This document shows, one piece after another, positions 1 to 11,500 of a stretch of DNA of 64,000 nucleotides. The notes under the pieces were generated by a model, which saw nothing but the letters and a program-made list of their open reading frames with translations, did no database searches and was not told where the DNA came from. Location: assembly GCA_947258815.1 (NCBI GenBank), contig CAMYJW010000005.1:124001-188000 (forward strand). The letters run 5' to 3'. Position 1 is the first letter of the stretch. Each line of letters starts with the position of its first letter. Made by a program: the position numbers and the translations under genes. Source of the stretch: an uncultured Sphingomonadaceae bacterium. Lineage in GTDB: Bacteria; Pseudomonadota; Alphaproteobacteria; Sphingomonadales; Sphingomonadaceae.

Positions 1-1
1 T

Positions 2-2359
2 ATGAAGGCGCTTGATCTCAAGCTCTTGCGCGATCTCTGGAACGCAAGAGCCCAGGCCTTTGGCGTGTGCGTCGTGCTTGCTGTCGCGACCTGGACGTTC
101 ATTCTTGCCAATGGTGCATATCAGTCGCTGAGCGATACTCGCGATTCATATTATGATCGCAACAGTTTCGCCGATGTGTTCGTTTCGATGACGCGTGCGC
201 AGCGCAGCATCGTTGCGAAAGCCGCGAGCATAAAAGGTGTGCAGCGCGCGGAAGGAACGATCCGGCAATATGCGACTCTCGATCTGCCGAACCGCGATGT
301 CCCGGCGCGCGCGCTTGTTACATCGGTCAAGGAAAATGTCGGCAACCGGCTTAACCGGATAACCCTGCAGTCCGGGCGTTTGCCTCGCGCGGGGGCGACT
401 TCGGAGATCGTGATCGATGAAGCTTTCGCGCAGGCCAACTCGCTTGGGCCGGGCGACCAGATCAATACGATCATCTATGGCAGCCGGCACAGGCTGGATG
501 TTGTCGGCATCGGACTTTCGCCCGAGTTTATCTTCGCAATGGGCCCTGGCGATCTGCTTCCCGATGAGCGGCGTTTCGGTATTTTCTGGATGGGCGAGAA
601 GGCGCTGGAGGCGGTCACCGACAGAACAGAGGCGATCAACTATCTTTCGCTGAAGCTCGATCATGGCGCGTCGGAAGCCGATGTGATCCGGGAAGTCGAT
701 CTGCTTGTCTCAGCATTTGGCGCAACCGGGGCGCACGGCCGTGACAGTCATCTTTCTCACGCATTTATTTCCAACGAACTGGATCAACTGAAAGCGATAA
801 CTTCCGTGATCCCGCCGGTGTTTCTGCTTGTCGCGGCCTTTCTGGTTTATGTGGTGATCAGCCGCATTATCAGAACGGAAAGGACGCAGATCGGCTTGCT
901 CAAGGCAACAGGATATTCGGACTGGTCGATTGGGTGGCACTATCTCAAGTTTACGCTGATCATAGCCGGGTTGGGCGCGGCGCTGGGCTCTGTCGCGGGG
1001 GTATGGATCGGCCGGGATGTCACTTCTTTCTACGCGAATCTCTATCGTTTCCCGTTCTTCCAGTATGAGCTTTCTCTGTCGGTTTTGCTGACGGCTGCGG
1101 GGATGTCGGTTGGGGCGGCTTTGCTCGGCGCGTTCGTGGGCGTCCGGGCGGCGGTGCGGCTTGAGCCGGCGGTGGCGATGGCTCCGCAGGCGCCCGCAGC
1201 CTATCGGCCGGGTCCGATCGAGGCGCTGGGAAGGCGGGCCGGCTTCACGCCGATCGGCAATATGATTGTCAGACATATCGTTCGCTGGCCGTTGCGATCG
1301 GCAATGACTGTTCAGGGTGTGGCCTTGTCGATCGGATTGCTGTTCTCGACGTTGCAGTTCGTCGATTCCGCGCGGGTCATGGTCGATTCGTCGTTCGTGC
1401 GGGCGCAGCGCCAGGACATGAGCGTGATGTTCATCGAGCCCCGGAATGAGGACGTGATTTATGCTCTGGCCCAGTTGCCGGGGGTGCTTCGGGCAGAGCC
1501 TTCCCGTTCCGCAGTGGTCAAGATCAGAAAAGGCCACCTTGAAGAGCGCGTGATGCTGCTTGGCGTGGCGGACGACGCACAGCTTTCGGCCAGGATACAC
1601 CGCGACGGTCCCGAAGTGCGCATGCCGAAAAACGGCCTGATGCTCAGTCAGCATCTTGCCTCGAAGATCGGTGCGAAAACCGGGGACAGGGTTGAGGTTG
1701 AACTGCTGGGCGGCAAGCAGACGCTTGCAACAATGGCAGTTACCGGCGTTGTCGAGGAGTTCTTTGCCGAACAGGCTTATGTTTCCGAAAACGCGCTTGA
1801 ACGGATAACGAAGGATGCTTCGCCCGTCGGTTCGGCGCTGTTGCGTATCGATGCCAATGAGCGGGTTCGCCTGCTTGATCGCTTCAAGGATATGCCGAAT
1901 GTGCTTGGCGTCGTTGAGCGCGATGCGGCGATCACGAAGTTTGAGCAACTGATTGATGAGAACATTCTCACGCTGATCAGCGTGTTTGCGGTTTTCGCAG
2001 GAGCCGTCACCGCAGGCGTTGTCTATAACAGCGCGCGAATTCTTCTGGCCGAACGGGTTCACGATCTCGCGATTCTGCGGGTGCTTGGTTTCCATCGACG
2101 CGAAGTTGTGCTGGTCCTGCTTGGTGAACTTGCGCTTCTGGTGGCGATTGCGGTTCCGCTGGGCTGCGTTCTGGGACATTTTATTGCGCAATACATGACG
2201 TCGATGTTCACTTCGGACCTGTTCCGGCTGCCTTATGCGCCGGCGCGATCAACCTTTGCCTATGCGGTGCTCATTTGTCTGGGGTCCGCGCTTTTGAGCG
2301 CGCTGATCGTCGCGCGGCGGATCTTGAGGCTGGATACGGTGAAAGTGCTTCAATCATGA
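2..2359 (+). CDS. ABC transporter permease with two FtsX modules
   Basis: Inner-membrane permease of an ABC exporter, 785 residues. Seen: a membrane segment near residues 20-40, a MacB-type periplasmic domain to about 240, a three-helix FtsX module around 265-385, then a second copy (helix near 433-452, periplasmic part, FtsX module about 655-780). This doubled layout is known in exporters of the MacB/LolCE type that move lipids or hydrophobic products from the inner membrane or periplasm. The ATPase and any HlyD-type adaptor must lie upstream, outside the window. The gene lies 221 bases before a polyketide synthase on the same strand, so I infer that it may export that product. The ATG is at the window edge, so an earlier start cannot be excluded. 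Confidence 0.85.
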   Translation: MKALDLKLLRDLWNARAQAFGVCVVLAVATWTFILANGAYQSLSDTRDSYYDRNSFADVFVSMTRAQRSIVAKAASIKGVQRAEGTIRQYATLDLPNRDVPARALVTSVKENVGNRLNRITLQSGRLPRAGATSEIVIDEAFAQANSLGPGDQINTIIYGSRHRLDVVGIGLSPEFIFAMGPGDLLPDERRFGIFWMGEKALEAVTDRTEAINYLSLKLDHGASEADVIREVDLLVSAFGATGAHGRDSHLSHAFISNELDQLKAITSVIPPVFLLVAAFLVYVVISRIIRTERTQIGLLKATGYSDWSIGWHYLKFTLIIAGLGAALGSVAGVWIGRDVTSFYANLYRFPFFQYELSLSVLLTAAGMSVGAALLGAFVGVRAAVRLEPAVAMAPQAPAAYRPGPIEALGRRAGFTPIGNMIVRHIVRWPLRSAMTVQGVALSIGLLFSTLQFVDSARVMVDSSFVRAQRQDMSVMFIEPRNEDVIYALAQLPGVLRAEPSRSAVVKIRKGHLEERVMLLGVADDAQLSARIHRDGPEVRMPKNGLMLSQHLASKIGAKTGDRVEVELLGGKQTLATMAVTGVVEEFFAEQAYVSENALERITKDASPVGSALLRIDANERVRLLDRFKDMPNVLGVVERDAAITKFEQLIDENILTLISVFAVFAGAVTAGVVYNSARILLAERVHDLAILRVLGFHRREVVLVLLGELALLVAIAVPLGCVLGHFIAQYMTSMFTSDLFRLPYAPARSTFAYAVLICLGSALLSALIVARRILRLDTVKVLQS

Positions 2360-2580
2360 GCGAAAACTTGGAGCCTCAGGCTGTTTAATAATCGCCAAGA
2401 ACGTTTTTCATCCACTTTCATTCCATGCGCACGTGGGCTAGCGTTTTTAGCGAATCTGCTTGTTTGGTGAGCAGTTGAGTTATGACAGGGGCGCCCGGCC
2501 CGCACCGGCGCGTTTCTTGGAGCGCCAGCGTTTCGATGCCTTGTCCGGCAGCATGTGCGCTTCGCGATTTGTGAGGGTTT

Positions 2581-5500
2581 ATGGACACTATACAGGACGG
2601 GTTGGTGACTGAGTTGATGACCAGTGAGACGACAGCGCCGGTTGCCGTGATCGGCGTGGGTTGCCGTTTCCCCGGTGGCGTGGACGGCCCTGATTCCTAT
2701 TGGAATTTCCTGCGCGAAAAACGCTGCGGGATTATAGAGATTCCCGGCAGCCGCTGGGACCTGGAAGCCTTCTACGATCCCGATCCGGAAGCGCGCGGCA
2801 AGTCATACGCACGTCGAGGCGGATTTCTTACGAATGATGTGTATGGTTTCGATCCGGTATTCTTCGATATGTCGCCCCGCGAGGCGACTGCGATGGATCC
2901 GCAACAGCGTCTGGCGCTTCAGGTTGCCTATGAAGCAGCCCAGGACGCGGGCGTAACGATGAAGCAGCTGCGCCGCGAGCGCACAGGGGTTTTCCTTGGC
3001 ATATCGACGACCGATTTTGGCCTTCTGCTTCGGCAGGGCGGAAGCGGCGATGATATTTTCGCTGGGACAGGCGCTGCTTTCTCGATTGCCGCTAACCGGA
3101 TTTCCCATCGGTTCGATCTGTCCGGCCCAAGCCTTGCCATCGATACGGCCTGCTCTTCCGCGCTTGTTGCGATCGATCAGGCCGTGCGCCACCTTGCAAC
3201 GGGAACCTGCGACATGGCGCTTGCCGGCGGGGTCAACTGTATGCTGGATCCGGGGCCTTTCATCGCCTTTTCCAGCGCCAATATGCTTTCGACGACGGGG
3301 GAGATCTACACGTTCGATGAGCGTGCGAACGGATTTGTGCGCGGCGAGGGCTGTGGCCTGGTCCTTCTGAAGCGGCTGGACAAGGCGGTTGCCGATGGCG
3401 ACCGCATTTATGGCGTGATCCGGCAGGCCATGGTCAATCAGGATGGCTACACATCGACGCTGACCGCCCCCAGTGGCGACGCGCAGGAAGCCATGTTGCG
3501 GGCGCTGGTCGAAAGATCCGAAGTCGATCCGGGCGATGTCAATTATGTGGAAGCGCATGGCACCGGCACTCCGGTTGGCGATCCGATCGAAGCGACCGCG
3601 ATCGGCCGGGTATTCGGTTCGCATGCGCGATCGGAGCCGGTCTATGTCGGATCGTTCAAGCCGAACATCGGCCATCTTGAATCCGCAGCCGGTATTGCCG
3701 GTTTTATCAAGGCGTTGCTAACGGCCCAGCGCGGCGTGGTCTTGCCGAACCGGAATTTCGACACGCCAAACCCGGACATCCCGTTTGGCGCCCTGAACAT
3801 GACTGTTGCGACCGATCCGGTGGCGCTTGACGAGGACTCCGGCCCGTTTCTTACTGCCGTCAATTCCTTTGGTTTCGGCGGGACCAATGCGTCGGTCGTG
3901 ATTGAGCAGTGGCGCGAGGGGCCGCGGCTGGCGAGCAAGCCTGCCATCGCCCTCATCCCTGAACAGACGATAGATGTTCCGGTTTCGGCCCAGCGCGCGG
4001 ATTGCCTGAAGCTTTGGGCCAATCGACTCGCGGAATCCCTTGATGATGGCGGAGTCTGGGCTGAAACGCCGGTTGAGGGCATTGTCGATCACCTGCGGAC
4101 CCAGCGGGACGATTTTTCGGAACGCGCGAGCCTGCTCGTCAAGCCGGAACGTGCCGCGTTGCGCACCGCGCTGCTTGGCCTTGGGGCCGACGATGGCGAC
4201 GCGCAAGAGGGTCACGATGCTATTGTTACCGGTCGGGCTTCCGGCCGGCAGCTGGGGATGGTCTTCTCGGGCCAGGGCGGCCAGTGGTGGGCCATGGCGC
4301 GCCGGCTTTTGCAGGAGGACCGCGAGTTCCGCAAAGTCGTTGACGAGTTCGACGAGGTATTGCGCTCGCTCGTCGGCTGGTCGACCGCTGAAGAAATGCT
4401 CCGGGACGAGGCTGAATCGCGGATCAACACTGCCGAAGTCACGCAGGCCTCGATCTTTGCGACGCAAATCGCGCTTTACCGCAAGTGGAAAAGCAAGGGG
4501 CTTTCGCCGTCGGTGTTGATCGGTCACAGCTTCGGCGAAGTGGCGGCAACCTATTCGTCCGGCATTATCGGCCTGGAAACGGCGGCGAAAATCATCGCCT
4601 TGCGCGGACAGATTCCCACGAAGTGCTCCAAGAGCGGGGCCATGGCCGCTGTCGGGTTGACAGTGGATCAGCTTGAGCCGTTTCTCCCGGCTGCCGATGG
4701 TAAAGTAGAGATTGCGGCCTTCAACGGCCCGGTCGCCCAGACGATTTCCGGCGTTGAGGACGATGTTGTCGCGATGATGGCGGCGATCTCCGAAGTGCAT
4801 CCCGACGTGGCGGTGCGGCGCATCCAGATGGATTTTGCGTGGCACAGCCATCTCCTTGAAGAAGTCGAAACCTGGTTCCGCACGGAGCTTGGCAGGGTTG
4901 AATACCGCGAGGGCGATGTTCCCGTCGTGTCGACCGTCACGGGGAACGTCGAAACCCGGTTCGATGAGGACTATTGGTGGGGCAACTTGCGGCAGCCGGT
5001 GAATTTCACCAAAGGGATCGCGCTTGCCGTCGATCTGGGCCACGATGCATTTCTGGAACTTGGCCCCCACCGCACATTGACGCCGCTGGTGCGCGGCATC
5101 GCACAGGATCGCAATGCGAGCGTTGTGGCGGTCACTTCGCTTGACCGCAAGCAGGACGATTTCGAAACGATGTCCCGCGCGGCGGCGGAGCTGTTTGTAG
5201 CAGGTGTGGAATTCGAAAAGGCAGAGCGGTGCGCCCCCCTCGCCAACGCACCCAGGCTGCCCTGGAACAACCAGAGCCTGAAGGAGCTTTCGGAAGAAAC
5301 AAACGCGTTTCTTTATGGTCCTGTCGTGCATCCCCTGCTTGGTCGGCGGGATTTTGATGCACAGCCATCATGGACCAACGAGATCGCACTGAAGAACTTC
5401 AAGTTTCTGATGGATCACAAGGTTGGCGGTGACTGCCTGTTCCCGGCGGTCGGTTATATCGAGATCATGGGCGCCGCATTGCGCGACCACTATGGCGAAG

Positions 5501-8500
5501 GCCCGGTCGAACTGCGCGATCTCAAGCTGCATGAGGCGACCTCGATTAACGATGACGACGCCATTGTGTTCTCGACAAGTCTGGATCCCGCAACCAGCAA
5601 GATGACAATTTCGACATTGCACCGCAATTCAGACGAGGGCTGGAGACTGCGGGCCGAGGCATATGGCTTCCGCCATGATTATGCGCTTGCCAAGGCGTCG
5701 CATGAACTGATCGAGCCGGATATGGTCAAAGTCGAGCAGTCCGAATTCTATCGGTTGGCCAAGCGCCATGGCATGCAATATGGCCCGAAATTCCAGCGCA
5801 TCGGGCATCTGCATATCAATGCGGACCGGACAGTCGCTGCGCTGACCAGCGAAGGTGATGCGCGCGAACAAGGGTATTTCGCATTCCCCGGGCTGCTGGA
5901 TTCGGCGCTGCAGGCCAGTATCGCGCTGGCCGCGAATGACGAAGACGTGTGGGATCCCGAACAGCCGTTGCCCCCCGCAGCGGAAGACAAGACGCAATAT
6001 CCGATGCGGCTGCCTGTTGGCGTGCGCAAGGTGTTTCTGGCAGCGCCGCTGACCGATGAAATCGTCGTCGACGCCAGCGAGGGTTACAGTGAATCGGCGG
6101 TCCGGCTGCAGATTTCTTCGGCTGCCGGCGAACCGCTGATCACGTTTGAGGATCTGGAATCGCGGAATATCGGAACCGTCAGGGCGGGCCGGCAGGTTCA
6201 GGATGAGGCGTCCGAAGCGAAAGTCTATGTCGAGCACTTCGAAAAGGAAGCGGCGGTAGCCGACAAGCTTGCGGTTCGCGAGCAATGGCTGGTTGTTGGC
6301 GAAGGCGATGCCCTGCTTGACGCAACGCTCAGGGAACTTCAGCGCCGCGGATCAGGTGTTGAAATTGCCGACGTTTCGCCATTTCGCGACATGGACGTAG
6401 AAGCTGCCCGTTCCTGCATCGATGCGTTCATGGAAAAGTCGCAAGGAACCGGCGGCGTGCTGTTTTGCGTGCCGGAGGACGCGAGCCTTGGCGACAGCCC
6501 GACCGGGGACGCGCTTCTGGGCACTGTCGCAAGCGGTGTTTACCAGCTGATCACGCTCGCGCGGGTTTGCGAACAGTTGACGTCGGAATCGGCCGAAATG
6601 CCCGACATTGCAATTTTCACGGCGGGCAGCCGGGCGCTCGAAACAGACCCGCCGGTTGGGCTGACAGGGCTTGGTCAGAGCGCATTGATCGGGCTGGGCC
6701 GGTCCATGGCGAGCGAGCTTCTGCATGCCAATATCCGTTTGATCGACGCGGATTCGGATGCATTCGGTTCGGGCCACGCGATCGCGGACGCGCTGTGCGA
6801 GGAGACGGCTGACAGAGAGTTCGTCATTCGCGGGGAAGATCGTTACGTTCCCCGGCTTGAGCGCCGGTCGCTGGAAGACGTTTCGCCTGCCAAGCGCCTG
6901 CTGGACAAGGCATCGGACGAAACGAATTTCGGCATCACGATGACCAGCGCGGGCAGCATCGAAAATCTTGTGCTTCGCGAAATGGTGACGCCTGAATGTG
7001 AACCAGACGAGATATTGCTGGAAGTTGCCGCCGTTGGGCTGAATTTCCGCGATATCATGGCGGCGACCAGCATTCTGCCCGGAGAGCTGGAAGGCGATGA
7101 AGCCTACTGGCGCAATCTGGGTCTTGAATTTTCCGGAACGGTGCGTTCGGTCGGGGCGGATGTCACCGGCCTCAAGCCCGGTGACCGGGTCATGGGCATG
7201 GGCAAGGGTTTTCTGCGACGTTATGCCAAGACCAAGGCGGGCGCGGTGATGCGCCTGCCTGACGATGTCGATTTGCACGATGCCGCATCGATGCCGGTGG
7301 CATTTCTGACGGCGCATTATGCTCTCAGTCAGGTTGCGCGTCTCGATGAGGATGAAACCGCACTGGTCCACCTGACGTCGGGTGGTGTGGGCCTTGCCGC
7401 CGTTCAGGTGGTTGACGATATCGGAGCCACCTTGCTTGGCACGGCGGGCAGCGACAAGAAGCGCGATTATCTGAAAGATCTCGGCCTCGCTGCCGTGATG
7501 AATTCGCGCAGTCTCGAATTTGCCGAGCAGGTTCTGGCACACACCGAAGGCAGGGGTGTCGATGTCGTTCTGAATGCGCTTTCAGGACACGGAATTGACA
7601 AGAGCCTTGAATGTCTGGCGCCGTTTGGCCGCATGGTTGAAATCGGCAAGCGCGATCTTGCGGAAGACAAGCCGATCGGCCTTGGCTCGCTCTACAACAA
7701 CAATTCCTATCAGGTGATCGACCTTTCGACCCTGCCCAATGAGAAGCCAAAACTCTTCAGAAAACTGCTGGCCGAAGTTGAAGCCAAAGTGGCCGAAGGC
7801 AAATACAAGCCGTTGCCCGCCACGCGGTTCGCGGCATCGAAAACCACCGATGCCATGCGCATGCTGTTCCGGGCGGAGCACATCGGTAAGGTTGTTGTGA
7901 CTTTCGATGAGCCGGCGCTTGATGTTGAAGTCGATCTTGGCAAGCCGTTTCAGCTTTCACGCGACGCCGCCTATCTTGTTACGGGCGGTCTCAGGGGATT
8001 TGGCGTCGTCATTGCCGACTGGCTGAGCGAGCGCGGAGCGGGAACGCTGGTTCTGGCGAACCGCACCGGCGAGCCGGATGAAGAAGCAGCCGCCGCGATC
8101 GCGGAAATGGAGAAGCGGGGCACAAAAGTTATTCCGGCCGCGCTGGACGTTTCCGATATGGGTTCCGTCGAAACGTTGTTTCAGCAAATGGCCAGGGGCG
8201 AACATCCCTTGCGCGGTATCGTTCACGGCGCGGCCGTGATTGATGACGGGTTCCTTTCGCAGATGGACCGGGACAAGCTGGATCGCGTGTTGGGGCCGAA
8301 GGTCGCCGGTGCGTGGAACATGCATAATGCCGCTGCGGCACATGGCATGACTTTGGATTTCTTCCTTAATATGTCTTCCATCGCACAGACGGTCGGCTCG
8401 GCCGGACAGGCGAACTACACGGCGGCAAACTCGGTGCTCAATGCGTTTGCGACGTATCGCAGCAATCGTGGCAGCCCGACCAGCGCGGTGGCCTGGGGTG

Positions 8501-11500
8501 CGATCGCGGGCAGCGGTTTCGTGTCGCGTTCGGAGTCGCTCACGAATTACCTCGACAGTGCCGGTATTCGTCCGGTGCAGGACGTCACTGCGGCGGCCGC
8601 ACTTGGCAATTTGCTGCGCACGCGCCTTGAAAACGTGGGATTCGCCAATCTTGACTGGGATGCGATCGGCCGGATGAATCCCGGCGCAATGGCCAATCCC
8701 CGGATCAAGCCCGTGCTCAGCAAGGCATCGGGGGAACAGTCTCGCATTCAGGCAGAGCTTGAAAATCTCCCGCGTGAGCGTTGGGATGCGTTGCTCGCCG
8801 ATCTTATCCGGCGTGACGTTGCGAAAGTTCTGAAAGTCGATCCCGGTGCGATTCAGGATGAGAGAAAGCTGAGCGAACTCGGGCTGGATTCGCTGTCAGC
8901 CTTTGAACTGAAAAACCGGATCGAGGCCGAGGTCGAAGTCGACATTCCGATTGCCAAGTTCATTCAGGCGCCGACGATCGAGCGCCTGTCGATGCTGGTC
9001 GCGGTTGCCCTTGAGCGCAAGATCAGCGCCGCGGCGGCAAGCAAGGCTAATGTGGACAGTGATGGACATGACGGCGGGGCCGGAGAAGCATTGCGGCCTT
9101 TGGGACGCCAGACCTATTCTCTTGAGGTCGCTTATCGGCCGATGTCGTCCGCTGCGGCCCGCGCTGACAATGAGGTGTTTGCATCGATCAGGCTGGCCGA
9201 CGACGTTTCAGGTGATGACCTTGCTGACCGGCTGGCGCGGCTTGTAGCGCATAACGATGCGCTTCGCCTGACCGCATCGGTCAACGAAGATGGCGGCGCG
9301 GACATTGCCCTTGATGCGAAGCCGGAACTGGAAACCGTTGAGGCCGATGGCGAGCTTGGGCATATCGCCCGGTCCGGGCCCTTGTGGCGGTTTGGCCTGT
9401 CCACCGATGGAGAGGGTGCCCGGATCCTGCAGGTTCGCGCCCAGCGCGCAGCCGCAGACAGCCTGTCGCCAATCGTGGTGCTTGACCAATTGAGCAGCGG
9501 CAAATTGCCTGAAGCGGGCGAAGAGCCGTGCAGTTTCAGTTCCTTCGCAGCCGAAACCGGGTATCCGGCCGGGTCACCCCAAAACAGGGCGGCTCTGGCG
9601 CACTGGAAAGAAATTCTGCACAGCGCGCCAGAGGCGGCGAGAGTTCCGGGGCGCAGGCGTGCTCTGGCGCCCGTTGGCCTTGGGCGCAACCGGGGCAGCA
9701 TGGGCATCGTTCGCGCAACGCTTCCGGGCCTCGGCGGCAATGCGGCATCGCTTGCGGATGGCCTGATGGCGGCCTTCGCGCGGGCGCTGGCGGAAACGTA
9801 CGGGGTTGATTCGGTCGTGATCGACCGCTGGTTTACGGAACGCAACGCAGATCAGCCAGCCGGACTGACCGGACCGTTTGACAGTTCTTTCCCCGTTGTT
9901 CTTCCATCGGCAGGCGGCGATGACGCTGCGTTGCTGGCGGATGTTGCGCGCGCCGATGCAGGCGGGCGCGCCAACCGCTGCGTCGATACACCGGGCCTGG
10001 AGCAGGCATTGGCTGACTGGCTGCGCAGTCGCGGTATCGCGTTGCGACAGTTTGGCTTCGCGTTCCTCGATGCGCAGCTCTCCGGGCTGTTGTCGGCGCT
10101 TGGCGATCCACTGGATGCGGTCGCTGTCACGCCAAACGAGATCCAGTTCGCGGCGGCGGCTGACGGGGCGGACATGCAACTGCGTCTTGCCGTTGATCTT
10201 GATGTCATGTCCGAAGCGCAGGCGCACGCTTTGCTGGAAGCGATTGTCAGCGGGCTGGCTGGCTTCGCCGGCGAAGGTGTTGCTGTCCCCGCGCTTTCCG
10301 GCATCGGCTGGAACACGCGCGACTGGACGAAAATCGAGGACGAGGAGCCCGAGCCGGACGAACTGGAAGCGATCGAAAATGTAGCGAATGTCGAACGCAC
10401 ATTCCCGGCCACCACCAGACAGCTGGGAATCCTGCATCAGCTCGATCATCCGAAATGCTCACCCTCAATGTCGCTCACTTATGTGATCGGCAAGGAGTTC
10501 TTTGTCCGGCCACAAATGGATGTCGACAGGTTGAGGCGAGCGGTCGAAACTGTCAGGGCGCGCCACGAAGCGATGAGCACGCGGTTTTTCAGGAAGAGCG
10601 ATGGCTATGGCGCTTATCTGGAGAAAGAACCGTCCGAGCTGTTCTTCGTCGAGCATGTGGCTGATGACGAGGAGGCGCTGAAACGCGCCACCGAACTGGC
10701 GGCTGAAACGATCGATGTCACCGATCCGATGTTCAGGATTCACGTGATCCGGTGTGGAGACGAGGCCGATTTGCTTGTCGCTTCCGCGCACCATCTGGTT
10801 TCGGACGGGTACTCGCTGGGGCTGGTGGTTGAGGAAGTCGTCAAGGCGTACATCGGGCTTCCGCTGCCCGAAGTGGAAATGAATATCGATGAATTCCTTC
10901 GCGATTTCGATCATGTCGGCGATCCCGATTCGTTCGCTCGTCGCGAAGCATTCATGCGCGATCTTTTTGCCGATCCCCCGCCGATTCCGAACATCGGCCG
11001 AAAGGCAAAAGGGCTGAAGTCCAACGTCGAACTCGTCGAAGGTGAGCCTGGCAAGGATCTTGTGACGATCATTCCGCTCGAACAGCAAACACGATTGCGC
11101 GAACGGGCGAAGGCCGCCGGCACGACCGAGTCAGCCATGGTGGTTGCCGCCTATGCGAAAGCGATCGCGTCGCTTGGCGGTGTCGATGACGTCATACTCG
11201 ATGTCTCGCATGCGATGCGCCAGAATCGCCGTCTCGAAAACTATGTGAACTGCGTTTCTTCCGGCGTGCCGGTGCGATTGAAGCCGTATGCCTTTGAAGG
11301 TCTGGATGCCGCAGCATGTGAGATCAGCAGGCAGGTTGACAATGCAAGCCAGTTCGGACCGTTCACCGACATTCTTTTCGGCGGCGAATTTCATGACGAG
11401 ATCGTCAGGAAGGGATCGTATACGGTGCTGTTCTTCGCCGGCGATGTAACGGCCAACAAATGGACGCAGGACACCGCATCGGCACCATTGCAACGCATCG

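Noticed and set aside
3718-5331. A 537-codon open frame on the minus strand inside the polyketide synthase
   Set aside because: It is the mirror of a GC-rich gene: the plus-strand frame has all catalytic motifs, while this one is Arg/His-rich with no domain.
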